A DNA stretch of 64,000 nt from Novosphingobium lindaniclasticum LE124. GTDB taxonomy: Bacteria; Pseudomonadota; Alphaproteobacteria; Sphingomonadales; Sphingomonadaceae. The notes under the pieces were generated by a model, which worked only from the letters and a program-made list of their open reading frames with translations, was not told the origin of the DNA and made no database searches. The stretch covers positions 20,041-84,040 of the forward strand of contig NZ_ATHL01000089.1 of the NCBI RefSeq assembly GCF_000445125.1. The letters are read 5' to 3'. Shown here piece by piece: positions 46,885 to 55,581 of this stretch. How positions within the stretch are numbered: the first letter of the stretch is position 1; each line of letters begins with the position of its first letter. The position numbers and the translations under genes are program-made.

Positions 46885-47856
46885 TCAGCCGTGGTTCCAG
46901 ACGTCGAAAGGCTTTGCGCGGATCCACCGGGTCGCGGCCCATTTGACGCCTTGCCGAACCGGCACGCCGGCGTGGCGGCTGCGAGGATCGGGCGATCCGT
47001 CCGGCAGAGTATTGGCGAAAGCCACCATGTCCCCGCCGCCGCCCGCCACCGACAGGTTCTGCGCAGGAAAGCGAGTCTCGCCGCCGACATATCCGGTATT
47101 GAGGTAGATCAAGGCGGTGACGGTGCGCTGGTTGGTGACATGGGGCAGCGTATCCATGTGCTCGCGATATTCCTGCCCCGGCGCGTAGTGCAGCACGTTC
47201 AGCGGTTCACCCTGCTCCACGCGCGTGCCGGTGGCGGCGGCGAGGCGGCGCATGATCGCCTGAAGCGGCAGGGATTCGCGGGTCGGACCGACGACCGCGG
47301 CAGACGAAGTCCGGATCGGATGCGGGATGGACCGACCGGTGCGCGGATCGGCAACGATCGAAGGAGCCAGCAGGTCGCGCACGGACATGGCGAGATGGGC
47401 GCACTCTTCCGGCGTCAGAAACTGCCGCCATCGTTTGACCTGATAGTCTCGGCCCAGACTTTCGGGTTCCGGAAGAGCGAGAGGATAGCCTTCGTCATCG
47501 AGATCCATGCGCGAGAGCAGGGCGGCATCTTCCGCCGCAGGCCCTCCGTAGCGCTCGGCAGCCTCGCGCAAGATGGCCGTCGCGCCGCTCCAGTCTTGCG
47601 GGGCGCCGGTGCCGTTTGCGGTAAGCGCGGCTTCCATCATCGCGGCATCTTCGCTGCCGGCAAGCGTCGCTGCGCGCAGCAGTCGTCGGGCTTCGGGCAG
47701 GTCGCGGGGAAGAGGGCTGCCGATCAACCGCCAGCGCGCCAACAACGCCAGGCATTCGGCATCGCCGGCAGCGGCGGCGTCCTGGGCGATCGCGACGGCA
47801 TCCTGCTGCCGCCCGCCTTCGAGCGCCGCAACGGCACGTTCACTGGCTTGAGTCAT
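46885..47856 (-). CDS. 2OG-Fe(II) oxygenase (prolyl 4-hydroxylase-like) with Sel1/TPR-like N-terminus
   Basis: This 323-residue protein has a helical repeat-like N-terminal half with Sel1/TPR character (GDAECLALLARWRLIGSPLPRDLPEARRLLRAATLAGSEDAAMMEA) and a C-terminal double-stranded beta-helix. The iron ligands are His233, Asp235 (YREHMDTL) and His295 (SRHAGVP), and Lys305 is the expected 2-oxoglutarate partner. Such P4H-like enzymes hydroxylate prolines in proteins or peptides. It lies downstream of the first TonB receptor on the same strand, past a terminator. The ATG at 47856 is used; a TTG 30 nt upstream is less likely. Confidence 0.88.
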   Translation of the reverse strand: MTQASERAVAALEGGRQQDAVAIAQDAAAAGDAECLALLARWRLIGSPLPRDLPEARRLLRAATLAGSEDAAMMEAALTANGTGAPQDWSGATAILREAAERYGGPAAEDAALLSRMDLDDEGYPLALPEPESLGRDYQVKRWRQFLTPEECAHLAMSVRDLLAPSIVADPRTGRSIPHPIRTSSAAVVGPTRESLPLQAIMRRLAAATGTRVEQGEPLNVLHYAPGQEYREHMDTLPHVTNQRTVTALIYLNTGYVGGETRFPAQNLSVAGGGGDMVAFANTLPDGSPDPRSRHAGVPVRQGVKWAATRWIRAKPFDVWNHG

Positions 47857-47885
47857 GACCTCTCTCTTGGCCTTTGCGGCGGGCA

Positions 47886-47918
47886 AAGAAAAGGGCCGGT
47901 GGATTGCTCCACCGGCCC
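47886..47918 (-). terminator. Intrinsic terminator of the first TonB-receptor gene
   Basis: GGGCCGGTGGA (47893-47903), a 4-nt loop and TCCACCGGCCC (47908-47918): an 11-bp perfect stem. On the minus strand it is followed by TTTTCTTTG. It lies 22 nt past the receptor stop, so the oxygenase gene beyond it would rely on read-through or its own promoter. Confidence 0.92.
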
Positions 47919-47940
47919 GATTTCCTGTTGCGCCGTTCGA

Positions 47941-50900
47941 TCAGAACTTGGCAGTGATGCCCGTGTAGAAGTAGCGGCCCATATTCGGGTAGACACCCGA
48001 ACCTTCGCCGATACCGGTGAGACCGTACGGAGGCATCTTGTTGAAGACGTTATCGACGCCAAGGTAGAACGAGTAGTTGTCGTCGATGTCGTAAGCAGCG
48101 CGGATGTCGTGATAGAATACGTCCGGGTACTTCTTGATCGGCGCATAGTCAGCGTTCTGCGGCGGCAGACCGTTTAGCGAGTTGTAGTCCTCGTAAGTGT
48201 TGAGGTACATGCCGCCGAGCCAGCGCAGCTGGTAGCCCAGCTTGAACGCGCCGGTCTGGAACGAGGCGTTCATGGTCACCGCGTCCGACGGATAGCTGAG
48301 TTCGTCGAGCAGGCGATCCTTGAAGGTGGGGTCGGTGGGATCGGTGAACTGGTCGTTCTGGAAGTAGTGGGTCCAGTAAGCCGTCAGCGACAGGCGTCCG
48401 AAGTCGAACGAATGGTCGTAGTTGACCTGCATGTCGAGACCGCGAACCTTGTACTTCGCGTAGTTGAGCGAGCTCTGCAGCAGCGATCCTTCGAGGATCT
48501 GGTACGGCTGTTCTCCGTTCGGACCACCGTTGGCGCCAGCGCGCTGGAACAGCGGACAGAACGAATTGTCGAGGCTGTTCGAATCGTAACAGAGGTTTGC
48601 GATGTCCTGTGCGGCAACCGAGGCAATGACGTTGTTGACAGTCATATCCCAGTAGTCGACCGAGATCGACAGACCCGGCACCCAGCGCGGTTGGATGAGG
48701 GCGCCGACCGTGTAGGAATCCGAGGTTTCTGAACGCAGGTCGGGGTTGCCGCCGCTCACGATTTCAAGCGATTGCGCGTAGTTGAAGTCGTAACCGATTG
48801 GCACGCCGGCGGCACGGCAGTTAGCTTCGCGGTTCGCCGAACCTGCGCCGATGTTGCGAGCAGAGCAGGGATCGGTGAAGCTGGGGGCGAAGTTTTGACC
48901 CGCAGCCGAGTAGAGCTCGACAAGATTCGGCGCGCGGACCGAGCGGGCGTAAGTGCCGCGGAAGGTCAGATCGCGAACTGGGCTCCAGATGGCTTCACCA
49001 CCGTAGGCCCACACGGTACCAGCCGAACCCTTGTAGTCCGAAACGCGGGCATTACCGCGCAGGCTCAGGTTTTCAAAGAAAGGCTTGTCCTTGAGGAGCG
49101 GAAGCAGGATTTCGCCGTAGGCTTCCTTCACCTCGAAGGCGGGGGCCGAGAACGACGGGATGGCGTTGTAGAACGCGTACCCGGCCTGGGTCACGTCGTC
49201 GAGGTCGTAGCGCACGGTTTCACGACGATACTCGCCGCCCACGGAGAACGCTACCGGGCCGCCAGGCAGTTCGAACCACTGGCTCGAGTCACCCGAGACG
49301 TATCCCATGATGTCCGTCTGGCGCATCTTGCCCGTAGCGAGGCTGCTGGTGAGGATGTAGTCCTTCGCTGCCTGGCTGACCGACCCCTGGCCGAACGGAT
49401 TGAGCGGGACGCAAGCGGCGACGTCGCCGGCGAGCAGCGGATCGTTGTCGCTGACGTAGGAGATGGCGGCAGCCGGATTGATCTTCGAACGGCAGACGAT
49501 ATTACCGTTGGCGTCTGTCGTGGAGTCAAGAGCCAGCAGGTAGCGCTGGACGTTGACGTTTCCGCGGATCAGGTTGCGTTCCTTGTGTTCGCCGTAGTTG
49601 ACGGAGAGCTCGTACTTCCAGTCGTCGTTGAAATCACCGCGCAGACCGCCGACGATACGGAAGGTCTCACGACGGATTTCCTCGTCGCGGTTTCCGAAGT
49701 CCACCCAGTTGCGACGCAGGTTGAAGCCGAACGTGCCGTTAGCGATTGCAGTACGCTGTGCGGCGAGCTTATCGGCAGCCGACTGTGTCACGACGCCGTT
49801 CACGACGGTGTCGGTGAATGCGGCGCCGGTGTTGGCATTAACGGTCGATGCCGCGAACGTATCGGTCAGCACCTGCCGTGCATCGCCGTTCAGGTAGGGG
49901 TTGTCGAGACGGATGCGTTCACGCGGATCGCCGCCGAGCGTGGTGCCCTGCGAGAAGAACGGGCCGCTCTGCGAACCGCGCGCGTCGGTGCGGCTGTACT
50001 TGGCTTCGAAGAACGGCACGAGAGCAGGCGTGATCTCGTAGTGGCCGGTCAGGTTGGCGGTGTAGCGCTTCAGGTCGGGCGAAAGTGCCATCAGGCGGCC
50101 TTCGCGGTTGCTGGCGCCGTTACCGCCCAGGAAGCTGCCGTTCGGGCCGATGCCGATACGTTCACCGGTCTGCGGAACCAGGGTGCCATCGGGCTGGAAC
50201 TGGTAGTTGCAGGTGAAGGCCGAGCCATTGGTGCCGCGTCCGCACAGCGCCGAGTTGGGGTTCCCGTAAGCAGCGACCATGCCGCCGAGCGAGATCGTTG
50301 CCGAACGAATGTCGTTATAGAACGTGCGGTCGAACACGCCGTCCGAACCGTTGGGCGTGCCTGCGGGATCGGTATCGGTAACCACGAAGCCGCGGTTGTT
50401 GCGCAGACCGGGGCGGCCCGACGCGTAGAAGTCGTCCGAGTGCGAGAATTCGGCGGCTAGGGTGATGTTACCGCGGCCTTCGGAGAAGTTCTTGCCGACG
50501 ACGACCGAGGCAAACTGCTTGCCGCCATCCTTGTAGTTCGAAATGCCGTTCTGACCACGGAAGCTGATGCCGTCGTAGTCTTCCTTGAGGATGAAGTTGA
50601 CGACACCGGCAATGGCGTCGGAACCGTAGACCGCCGAAGCGCCACCCGTCACCACGTCCACACGCTCGATCAGGTCGGCCGGGATGGTGTTGACGTCAAC
50701 TGAGACGGCATTGACCAGAACGTCGCTGCCGACGTGCCGGCGGCCGTTGACGAGGACCAGTGTGCGCGAGGTGCCGAGGCCGCGAAGGTCGAGCAGGTTG
50801 AGGCCACGGGTGCCAAGGAAGCGAGTGGAGTTCGCTTGGCTGAAGTTGCTGCGAAGCTGTGGGAGTTCGTTCAGTTGGTCGCCAACCGAGAGGTTGCCGC

Positions 50901-51120
50901 TGCTGAACACCTGCTCGCCGGTCAGAATGGCGACGGGGTTGGCCGATTCCAGGTTCGGCGTCGAAATGCGCGAACCGGTGACGACGATGGCGGGGGCATT
51001 GGCCGAGTCTTCGGCGTCGGCCGCCTGGTCCTGCGCGTAGGCGTTCGTGGCGAATGCCAGCGCGAATACCGGCAGGCTGGCGGCGCTACGCAGCGCAGCC
51101 TTCTTCAGAGAATTTTGCAC
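47941..51120 (-). CDS. TonB-dependent outer-membrane receptor 1
   Basis: This 1059-residue receptor has a signal peptide (SLKKAALRSAASLPVFALAFATNAYAQ), a TonB-box-like region IVVTGSRI, a plug domain (LDLRGLGTSRTLVLVNGRRHVG, VTGGASAVYGSDAIAGVVNFIL) and a 22-strand barrel ending YFYTGITAKF. It is the large plug type common in sphingomonads and Caulobacter for sugars, peptides or plant compounds; the ligand is unknown. The GTG start is chosen because AAGGGACACA lies just upstream, exactly as at the second receptor, and the signal peptide then begins properly. It is paired with receptor 2 across a hypothetical gene. Confidence 0.94.
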   Translation of the reverse strand: MQNSLKKAALRSAASLPVFALAFATNAYAQDQAADAEDSANAPAIVVTGSRISTPNLESANPVAILTGEQVFSSGNLSVGDQLNELPQLRSNFSQANSTRFLGTRGLNLLDLRGLGTSRTLVLVNGRRHVGSDVLVNAVSVDVNTIPADLIERVDVVTGGASAVYGSDAIAGVVNFILKEDYDGISFRGQNGISNYKDGGKQFASVVVGKNFSEGRGNITLAAEFSHSDDFYASGRPGLRNNRGFVVTDTDPAGTPNGSDGVFDRTFYNDIRSATISLGGMVAAYGNPNSALCGRGTNGSAFTCNYQFQPDGTLVPQTGERIGIGPNGSFLGGNGASNREGRLMALSPDLKRYTANLTGHYEITPALVPFFEAKYSRTDARGSQSGPFFSQGTTLGGDPRERIRLDNPYLNGDARQVLTDTFAASTVNANTGAAFTDTVVNGVVTQSAADKLAAQRTAIANGTFGFNLRRNWVDFGNRDEEIRRETFRIVGGLRGDFNDDWKYELSVNYGEHKERNLIRGNVNVQRYLLALDSTTDANGNIVCRSKINPAAAISYVSDNDPLLAGDVAACVPLNPFGQGSVSQAAKDYILTSSLATGKMRQTDIMGYVSGDSSQWFELPGGPVAFSVGGEYRRETVRYDLDDVTQAGYAFYNAIPSFSAPAFEVKEAYGEILLPLLKDKPFFENLSLRGNARVSDYKGSAGTVWAYGGEAIWSPVRDLTFRGTYARSVRAPNLVELYSAAGQNFAPSFTDPCSARNIGAGSANREANCRAAGVPIGYDFNYAQSLEIVSGGNPDLRSETSDSYTVGALIQPRWVPGLSISVDYWDMTVNNVIASVAAQDIANLCYDSNSLDNSFCPLFQRAGANGGPNGEQPYQILEGSLLQSSLNYAKYKVRGLDMQVNYDHSFDFGRLSLTAYWTHYFQNDQFTDPTDPTFKDRLLDELSYPSDAVTMNASFQTGAFKLGYQLRWLGGMYLNTYEDYNSLNGLPPQNADYAPIKKYPDVFYHDIRAAYDIDDNYSFYLGVDNVFNKMPPYGLTGIGEGSGVYPNMGRYFYTGITAKF

Positions 51121-51496
51121 GTTTATGTGTCCCTTGTTGCTTTCGTGCGCACGGCTGGAAGCGTGACCAGACCCGCCGTGCACCCGGAGGCGGTAATCAT
51201 CGTGCGCGAACGCCCCTGATTACCATGGAGGGATTTCTTGCGCCGTGGGCGCTCGGTTTCAATCGTAAACGGCACCCGCGATGGAATTGCATCGATGATT
51301 GTGGCCAAGATGCAACATCGCGCCCCGCCGTTTATTCCCGTATTTCAGGGGGCAAGTCAGAGTAGATGTGCTCTCATTGTCACAAACGGAAATGTGCAGA
51401 CATTTTCGCGACGGATTATGTCGCGTATGGCCAGTTATACGTCGATTTCTTGTTTACCCATTTGGTGCGACGCTTTGCCGGAATGCTGCCCCGGCG
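51121..51496. other. Intergenic region upstream of TonB receptor 1
   Basis: These 376 nt hold no credible gene. The region is distinctly AT-richer than the coding DNA around it and should contain the promoter of the receptor gene (minus strand) and the 3' flank of the 51497 gene. Short frames here lack ribosome sites and family motifs. No terminator for the 51497 gene was recognised. Confidence 0.5.
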
Positions 51497-52036
51497 TCAC
51501 TTCACGCGGCGCATCTTTATCGGTCGTTGACCTCGAACCGAAACGGTGAATGTACCCAGAAGACCACGCTCGATCTTCGCCTCATTGCCGATCTTGGGTG
51601 ACAGTACGAAGTCACGCGTATCGTTCTGCTCCCATGTGCTGCCATCCTCGAAGTCGATCACCCACCCGGGAGCGGCCCGACGCACGCCCGTAACTGTCGT
51701 TTCGATGGCTTTCAGCTCGTCTCCTGCCGCATCGCTTCCTCCAAAGCCCATCAGCTTGGCGACCGGCGCAGCAAAGCCGAACAGCCCGCGCTTTGCCGTA
51801 TCGACGGCTTTCCTATCGGCGATCACGATCTCGTGGCGGCTTGTGGCTTGTTCCAGCGCTGCCACTTGCCGATCGTAGCAGGCGAGACGGGCTTGGGCCT
51901 CCTGGACCTCGCGGCAGGCGACGAGTTGGCGATACGGCTCGGGTCGATCCTTGGCCTCCTCGCGAGGATCCGCTGCTGCCATCGACTGGGAGCACAGCGC
52001 CAAAATCGCCGCTGCGAGCAAATGTGCCTTGTTCAA
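51497..52036 (-). CDS. Hypothetical secreted protein
   Basis: This 179-residue protein has a signal peptide (MNKAHLLAAAILALCSQSMAAAD). The mature part starts with a helical segment carrying two cysteines, LVACREVQEAQARLACYDRQVAALEQA, that could form a disulfide. A C-terminal beta-rich domain follows (IETTVTGVRRAAPGWVIDFEDGSTWEQND, then GLLGTFTVSVRG). The ACR..QARLACYD pattern occurs in several uncharacterised secreted proteins. It sits between the two TonB-receptor genes and is divergent from receptor 2. The function is unknown and is not necessarily linked to the receptors. Confidence 0.85.
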   Translation of the reverse strand: MNKAHLLAAAILALCSQSMAAADPREEAKDRPEPYRQLVACREVQEAQARLACYDRQVAALEQATSRHEIVIADRKAVDTAKRGLFGFAAPVAKLMGFGGSDAAGDELKAIETTVTGVRRAAPGWVIDFEDGSTWEQNDTRDFVLSPKIGNEAKIERGLLGTFTVSVRGQRPIKMRRVK

Positions 52037-52460
52037 TGCCTGGATCCTTTGCCGTCAGATTGCAGAGTGTCGTAGCAAGTCGGCTAAACTTGCAGCAAGT
52101 GCACTTGCTGCCGGTCAGAAGCGCCTGTTCATCAGCCGATGCGATTGTATCATTTCGATGCTTGAGCGGGTTTTATGCGTAACGATGTTGCGGCAATGCC
52201 ACGACGGGAGTCACATCTTTTCGAGGTGCCGTTCAAGGGGTTTGTCTGCGGTTCGCCGTTCATAGGGCTGCTTTGTTGCGGATTTGTCACAAGGATCCGT
52301 GAATGTTGCGGCGCAATGTTCAAAGGTCTTTGAGCAAGTCCTTCTTTGCGTAATGAAAGTGCATCTTCCGACACGCGAAATATCCTTACCGAGATTAGGC
52401 GTGTCGGAAAATTCAAGGGTGTCGGCCTCACACCGCGCTCTGGAAAAAAGGGACACACAC
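52037..52460. other. Divergent intergenic region upstream of TonB receptor 2
   Basis: These 424 nt lie between the hypothetical gene and receptor 2. The receptor frame is open back to about 52284 but the extension has no signal peptide. The region holds a 20-bp perfect palindrome (52092-52111) and the AAGGGACACACAC ribosome-site segment before the GTG. No clear -35/-10 pair was picked. Confidence 0.55.
52092..52111. promoter_or_regulatory. 20-bp perfect palindrome, probable operator
   Basis: GCAGCAAGTGCACTTGCTGC reads the same on both strands. It begins 56 nt upstream of the minus-strand hypothetical gene and 350 nt upstream of receptor 2. Length and full symmetry suit a LacI/GntR/TetR-type dimer site. 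No regulator gene is adjacent. Confidence 0.6.
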
Positions 52461-55400
52461 GTGAACAAGCAAACCATCAATGCGCTCAAGGCAGGCGCAG
52501 CACCGCTGGTGCTCGGCTTCGCCATGCTGAGCAGCGGCGCTCAGGCACAGGACGCTGCGGACTCGTCGACTTCCGGCGAAGCCATCGTCGTGACCGGCAG
52601 CCGCATCGTCGCGCCGAACCAAACCTCGATCGCGCCGATCACCACCGTCTCGTCGCAGGACATCCAGCTCCAGGGTACGACCCGCACGGAAGACCTGCTG
52701 AACTCGCTCCCGCAGGTGCTCGCCTCGCAGAGCTCCAACCTCGCGAACGGCGCGACCGGTACGGCCAACGTCGACCTTCGCGGCCTTGGCCCTTCGCGCA
52801 CGCTGGTGCTGATCAACGGCCGGCGCCTGATGACGGGCGACCCGAACACCACCACGTCCGCGGCTGACCTTAACTTCATCCCGGCCGCGCTGGTGAAGCG
52901 CGTGGACGTGCTGACCGGCGGCGCTTCCGCCACCTACGGCGCGGACGCGGTTGCCGGTGTCGTCAACTTCGTGATGGACACCGATTTCGAGGGCTTCAAG
53001 ATCGACGCCAACTACGGCGTCTACACCCATAACAACGACAACCAGTTCATCCGCTCGGTTCTCGACAAGCGCGCCGGCGATCCGGCCTACGACTATCCCC
53101 GCGGGGGAACCGTCGGCGGCGGACAGTACGACCTTACCGCAGCATTCGGCACCAGCTTCGATGACGGCCGTGGTCACGCCACCGCCTACGTCGGCTATCG
53201 CCGCGCCAACCCGCTGCTTCAGGGTCGCCGCGACTATTCGTCCTGCGCCATCTCGGCTTCGGGCAGCGCGTTCAACTGCGGTGGTTCAGGCACGGCGGCG
53301 CCGGGCAACGGCTTCTACTTCCCGGCAGGCTCCGATGCCTCGACGACCGGCGCACTTGGTGCCGGCACGATCACGCCGGGCGGCCGCAACATCTACAACT
53401 TCGCGCCGCTGAACTACTACCAGCGCCCCGACGAGCGCTACACCGCCGGCGTCTTCGCTGACTACGAGATCAGCAAGGCCATTCATCCGTACATGGAATT
53501 CATGTTCATGGATGACCGCACGGTCGCGCAGATCGCGCCTTCGGGCAACTTCGGCAACACGCTGACCATCAACTGCGACAACCCGCTTCTGTCGGCTCAG
53601 CAGCGCGGTGAAATCTGCAACGCGTCGAATCTGGTCAACGGGTTCCTCGGGAACTTCCCGCTCGCCGCAGGCGCAGCCTTCAACCCGAACCCGGGTGCAG
53701 CGCCGGTCAACTTCATCGATCCGACCACGGGCGCGACTTACAACAAGGCGTTCTTCCAGCTGCTTCGCCGCAACGTGGAAGGCGGCGCACGTCAGAGCGA
53801 TCTCCAGCACACCGCGTTCCGCACCATCATCGGTTCGCGCGGCGAACTGGGCAACGCCTGGTCCTACGACGCCTATTACCAGTACGGCCGCACCAACTAC
53901 TCGCAGGTCTACACCAACGAGTTCTCGGCTTCGCGCCTCGCCAATGCGCTGGACGTCGTTTCCACCGCCAGCGGTCCGGCTTGCCGTGTCGCCGTAACCG
54001 GCCAGGATACGCGCTGCGTTCCTTACGACGTGTTCAGCGGTGCGCCGATCTCGCAGGGCGCGCTGGATTACCTCACCTCCACCGGCTTCATGAAGGGCAA
54101 CACCTCGCAGCAGGTGGCGAGCGCCAGCTTCACCGGTCTGCTCGGTGAATACGGCATCAAGTCGCCGCTTGCGGAAGACGGTATCAACATCGCTCTCGGC
54201 GCCGAATATCGCCGCGATGCGCTGGACCTCAAGACCGACTATGCCTTCACCACCGGCGACCTCACCGGCCAGGGTGCGCCCACGGTTTCGACCTCGGGTA
54301 GCTACAAGGTCACCGAACTGTTCGGCGAAATCGACATTCCGCTGATCCAGGACGGCTTCGTTCAGAACCTGTCGTTCAATGGCGGCTACCGCTATTCGCA
54401 CTACAAGGTTTCGAACGGTCGCACCTTCAACACCGACACCTTCAAGCTGGGTGTCGACCTTGCCCCGGTTTCGGATATCCGCATCCGTGCAGGTTACAAC
54501 CGTGCCGTCCGCGTGCCGAACATCCAGGAACTCTTCGCTCCGCAGATCGTCGCGCTTGACGGCACGACCGATCCTTGCGCCGGAGAAGACACGATCTCGC
54601 CAGCATGCGCCGCGCAGGGCCTGGTTGCCGGTACGCCGCTCAACCCGGCTTCGCAGTACAACGGCCTGATCGGCGGCAACCCGGACCTGACTCCGGAGAA
54701 GTCGACCACCAAGACCGTCGGCGTCGTCCTCCAGCCGCGCTGGATCCCCGGCCTGACCGCCAGCGTCGACTGGTTCGACATCAAGGTGAAGAACGCCATT
54801 CGCCAGTTCGGCGCCGACGCCATTCTCGCCGCTTGCGGTGACGGCGTTTCCAGCGCATGCGATCTGGTCAACCGTAACCCTGCCGGTTCGCTCTGGCTGA
54901 GCCCCGATGGCTACGTCATCGACACCAACCAGAACGTCGGCGGCGTGCAGACCCGCGGCTTCGAGTTCAACGGCAACTACTCGACCGAGATCGGCAATGC
55001 CGGCCGCGTGTCGGTGAACTTCGTCGGCACCCTGCTGGACAAGTACAGCGTCGACAACGGCCTGACCGAGGAATACGACTGCACGGGCTACTATGGTCCG
55101 ACCTGCGGCGTGCCCCGTCCCAAGTGGCGCCACAAGGCCCGCGTGAGCTACACGATGACCAACGGCATCGGCCTGTCGGTCCAGTGGCGTCACCTCTCGT
55201 CGGCCACGGTGGAGTTCCTCAATCCCTCGAGCTCGCTCGCCGGCCGTACCAACACGCTCGACGACAAGCTCAAGAGCATGGACTACTTCGACCTGACCTT
55301 GACGGCCGACCTTGGCAAGAACCTGACCTGGCGCCTGGGTGCGACCAACCTGTTCGACAAGGATCCGCCGCTGGTCACCCAGGCTGCTTGCGCCTCGGTG

Positions 55401-55481
55401 TTCTGTAACGGCAACGTCTATCCGGGCACGTACGACTCGCTGGGTCGCTATGTCTTCACCGGCATCACCATGAACTTCTAA
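52461..55481 (+). CDS. TonB-dependent outer-membrane receptor 2
   Basis: This 1006-residue protein has a signal peptide (NALKAGAAPLVLGFAMLSSGAQAQ), TonB-box-like AIVVTGSRI, a plug (VDLRGLGPSRTLVLINGRRL, LTGGASATYGADAVAGVVNFVM) and a barrel ending YVFTGITMNF with terminal Phe. It is paralogous to receptor 1 in length, plug and last strand (YFYTGITAKF there). The GTG start and AAGGGACACA upstream segment are shared by both. The downstream genes for sulfotransferase and two hydroxylases read in the same direction after a terminator. The ligand is unknown. Confidence 0.94.
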   Translation: MNKQTINALKAGAAPLVLGFAMLSSGAQAQDAADSSTSGEAIVVTGSRIVAPNQTSIAPITTVSSQDIQLQGTTRTEDLLNSLPQVLASQSSNLANGATGTANVDLRGLGPSRTLVLINGRRLMTGDPNTTTSAADLNFIPAALVKRVDVLTGGASATYGADAVAGVVNFVMDTDFEGFKIDANYGVYTHNNDNQFIRSVLDKRAGDPAYDYPRGGTVGGGQYDLTAAFGTSFDDGRGHATAYVGYRRANPLLQGRRDYSSCAISASGSAFNCGGSGTAAPGNGFYFPAGSDASTTGALGAGTITPGGRNIYNFAPLNYYQRPDERYTAGVFADYEISKAIHPYMEFMFMDDRTVAQIAPSGNFGNTLTINCDNPLLSAQQRGEICNASNLVNGFLGNFPLAAGAAFNPNPGAAPVNFIDPTTGATYNKAFFQLLRRNVEGGARQSDLQHTAFRTIIGSRGELGNAWSYDAYYQYGRTNYSQVYTNEFSASRLANALDVVSTASGPACRVAVTGQDTRCVPYDVFSGAPISQGALDYLTSTGFMKGNTSQQVASASFTGLLGEYGIKSPLAEDGINIALGAEYRRDALDLKTDYAFTTGDLTGQGAPTVSTSGSYKVTELFGEIDIPLIQDGFVQNLSFNGGYRYSHYKVSNGRTFNTDTFKLGVDLAPVSDIRIRAGYNRAVRVPNIQELFAPQIVALDGTTDPCAGEDTISPACAAQGLVAGTPLNPASQYNGLIGGNPDLTPEKSTTKTVGVVLQPRWIPGLTASVDWFDIKVKNAIRQFGADAILAACGDGVSSACDLVNRNPAGSLWLSPDGYVIDTNQNVGGVQTRGFEFNGNYSTEIGNAGRVSVNFVGTLLDKYSVDNGLTEEYDCTGYYGPTCGVPRPKWRHKARVSYTMTNGIGLSVQWRHLSSATVEFLNPSSSLAGRTNTLDDKLKSMDYFDLTLTADLGKNLTWRLGATNLFDKDPPLVTQAACASVFCNGNVYPGTYDSLGRYVFTGITMNF

Positions 55482-55507
55482 TCGTTCCCACGAACGGTTA
55501 GTCTTTG

Positions 55508-55544
55508 GCGGCGGTCTTCCCTGGAGGGCCGCCGCTTTTTGTTT
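55508..55544 (+). terminator. Intrinsic terminator after TonB receptor 2
   Basis: GCGGCGG at 55508-55514 pairs with CCGCCGC at 55529-55535, extended inside, then TTTTTGTTTT. It separates the receptor from the following three-gene operon, at least in part. Confidence 0.9.
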
Positions 55545-55581
55545 TCGGCGGGCAGGTCCGCCGTGAAATTCGGGTTCCCGC

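Noticed and set aside
48772..50460. A 562-codon plus-strand frame opposite TonB receptor 1
   Set aside because: Shadow of the receptor's third-position GC bias; no ribosome site or family motif. The same applies to the 787-codon minus frame at 53286-55649 opposite receptor 2.
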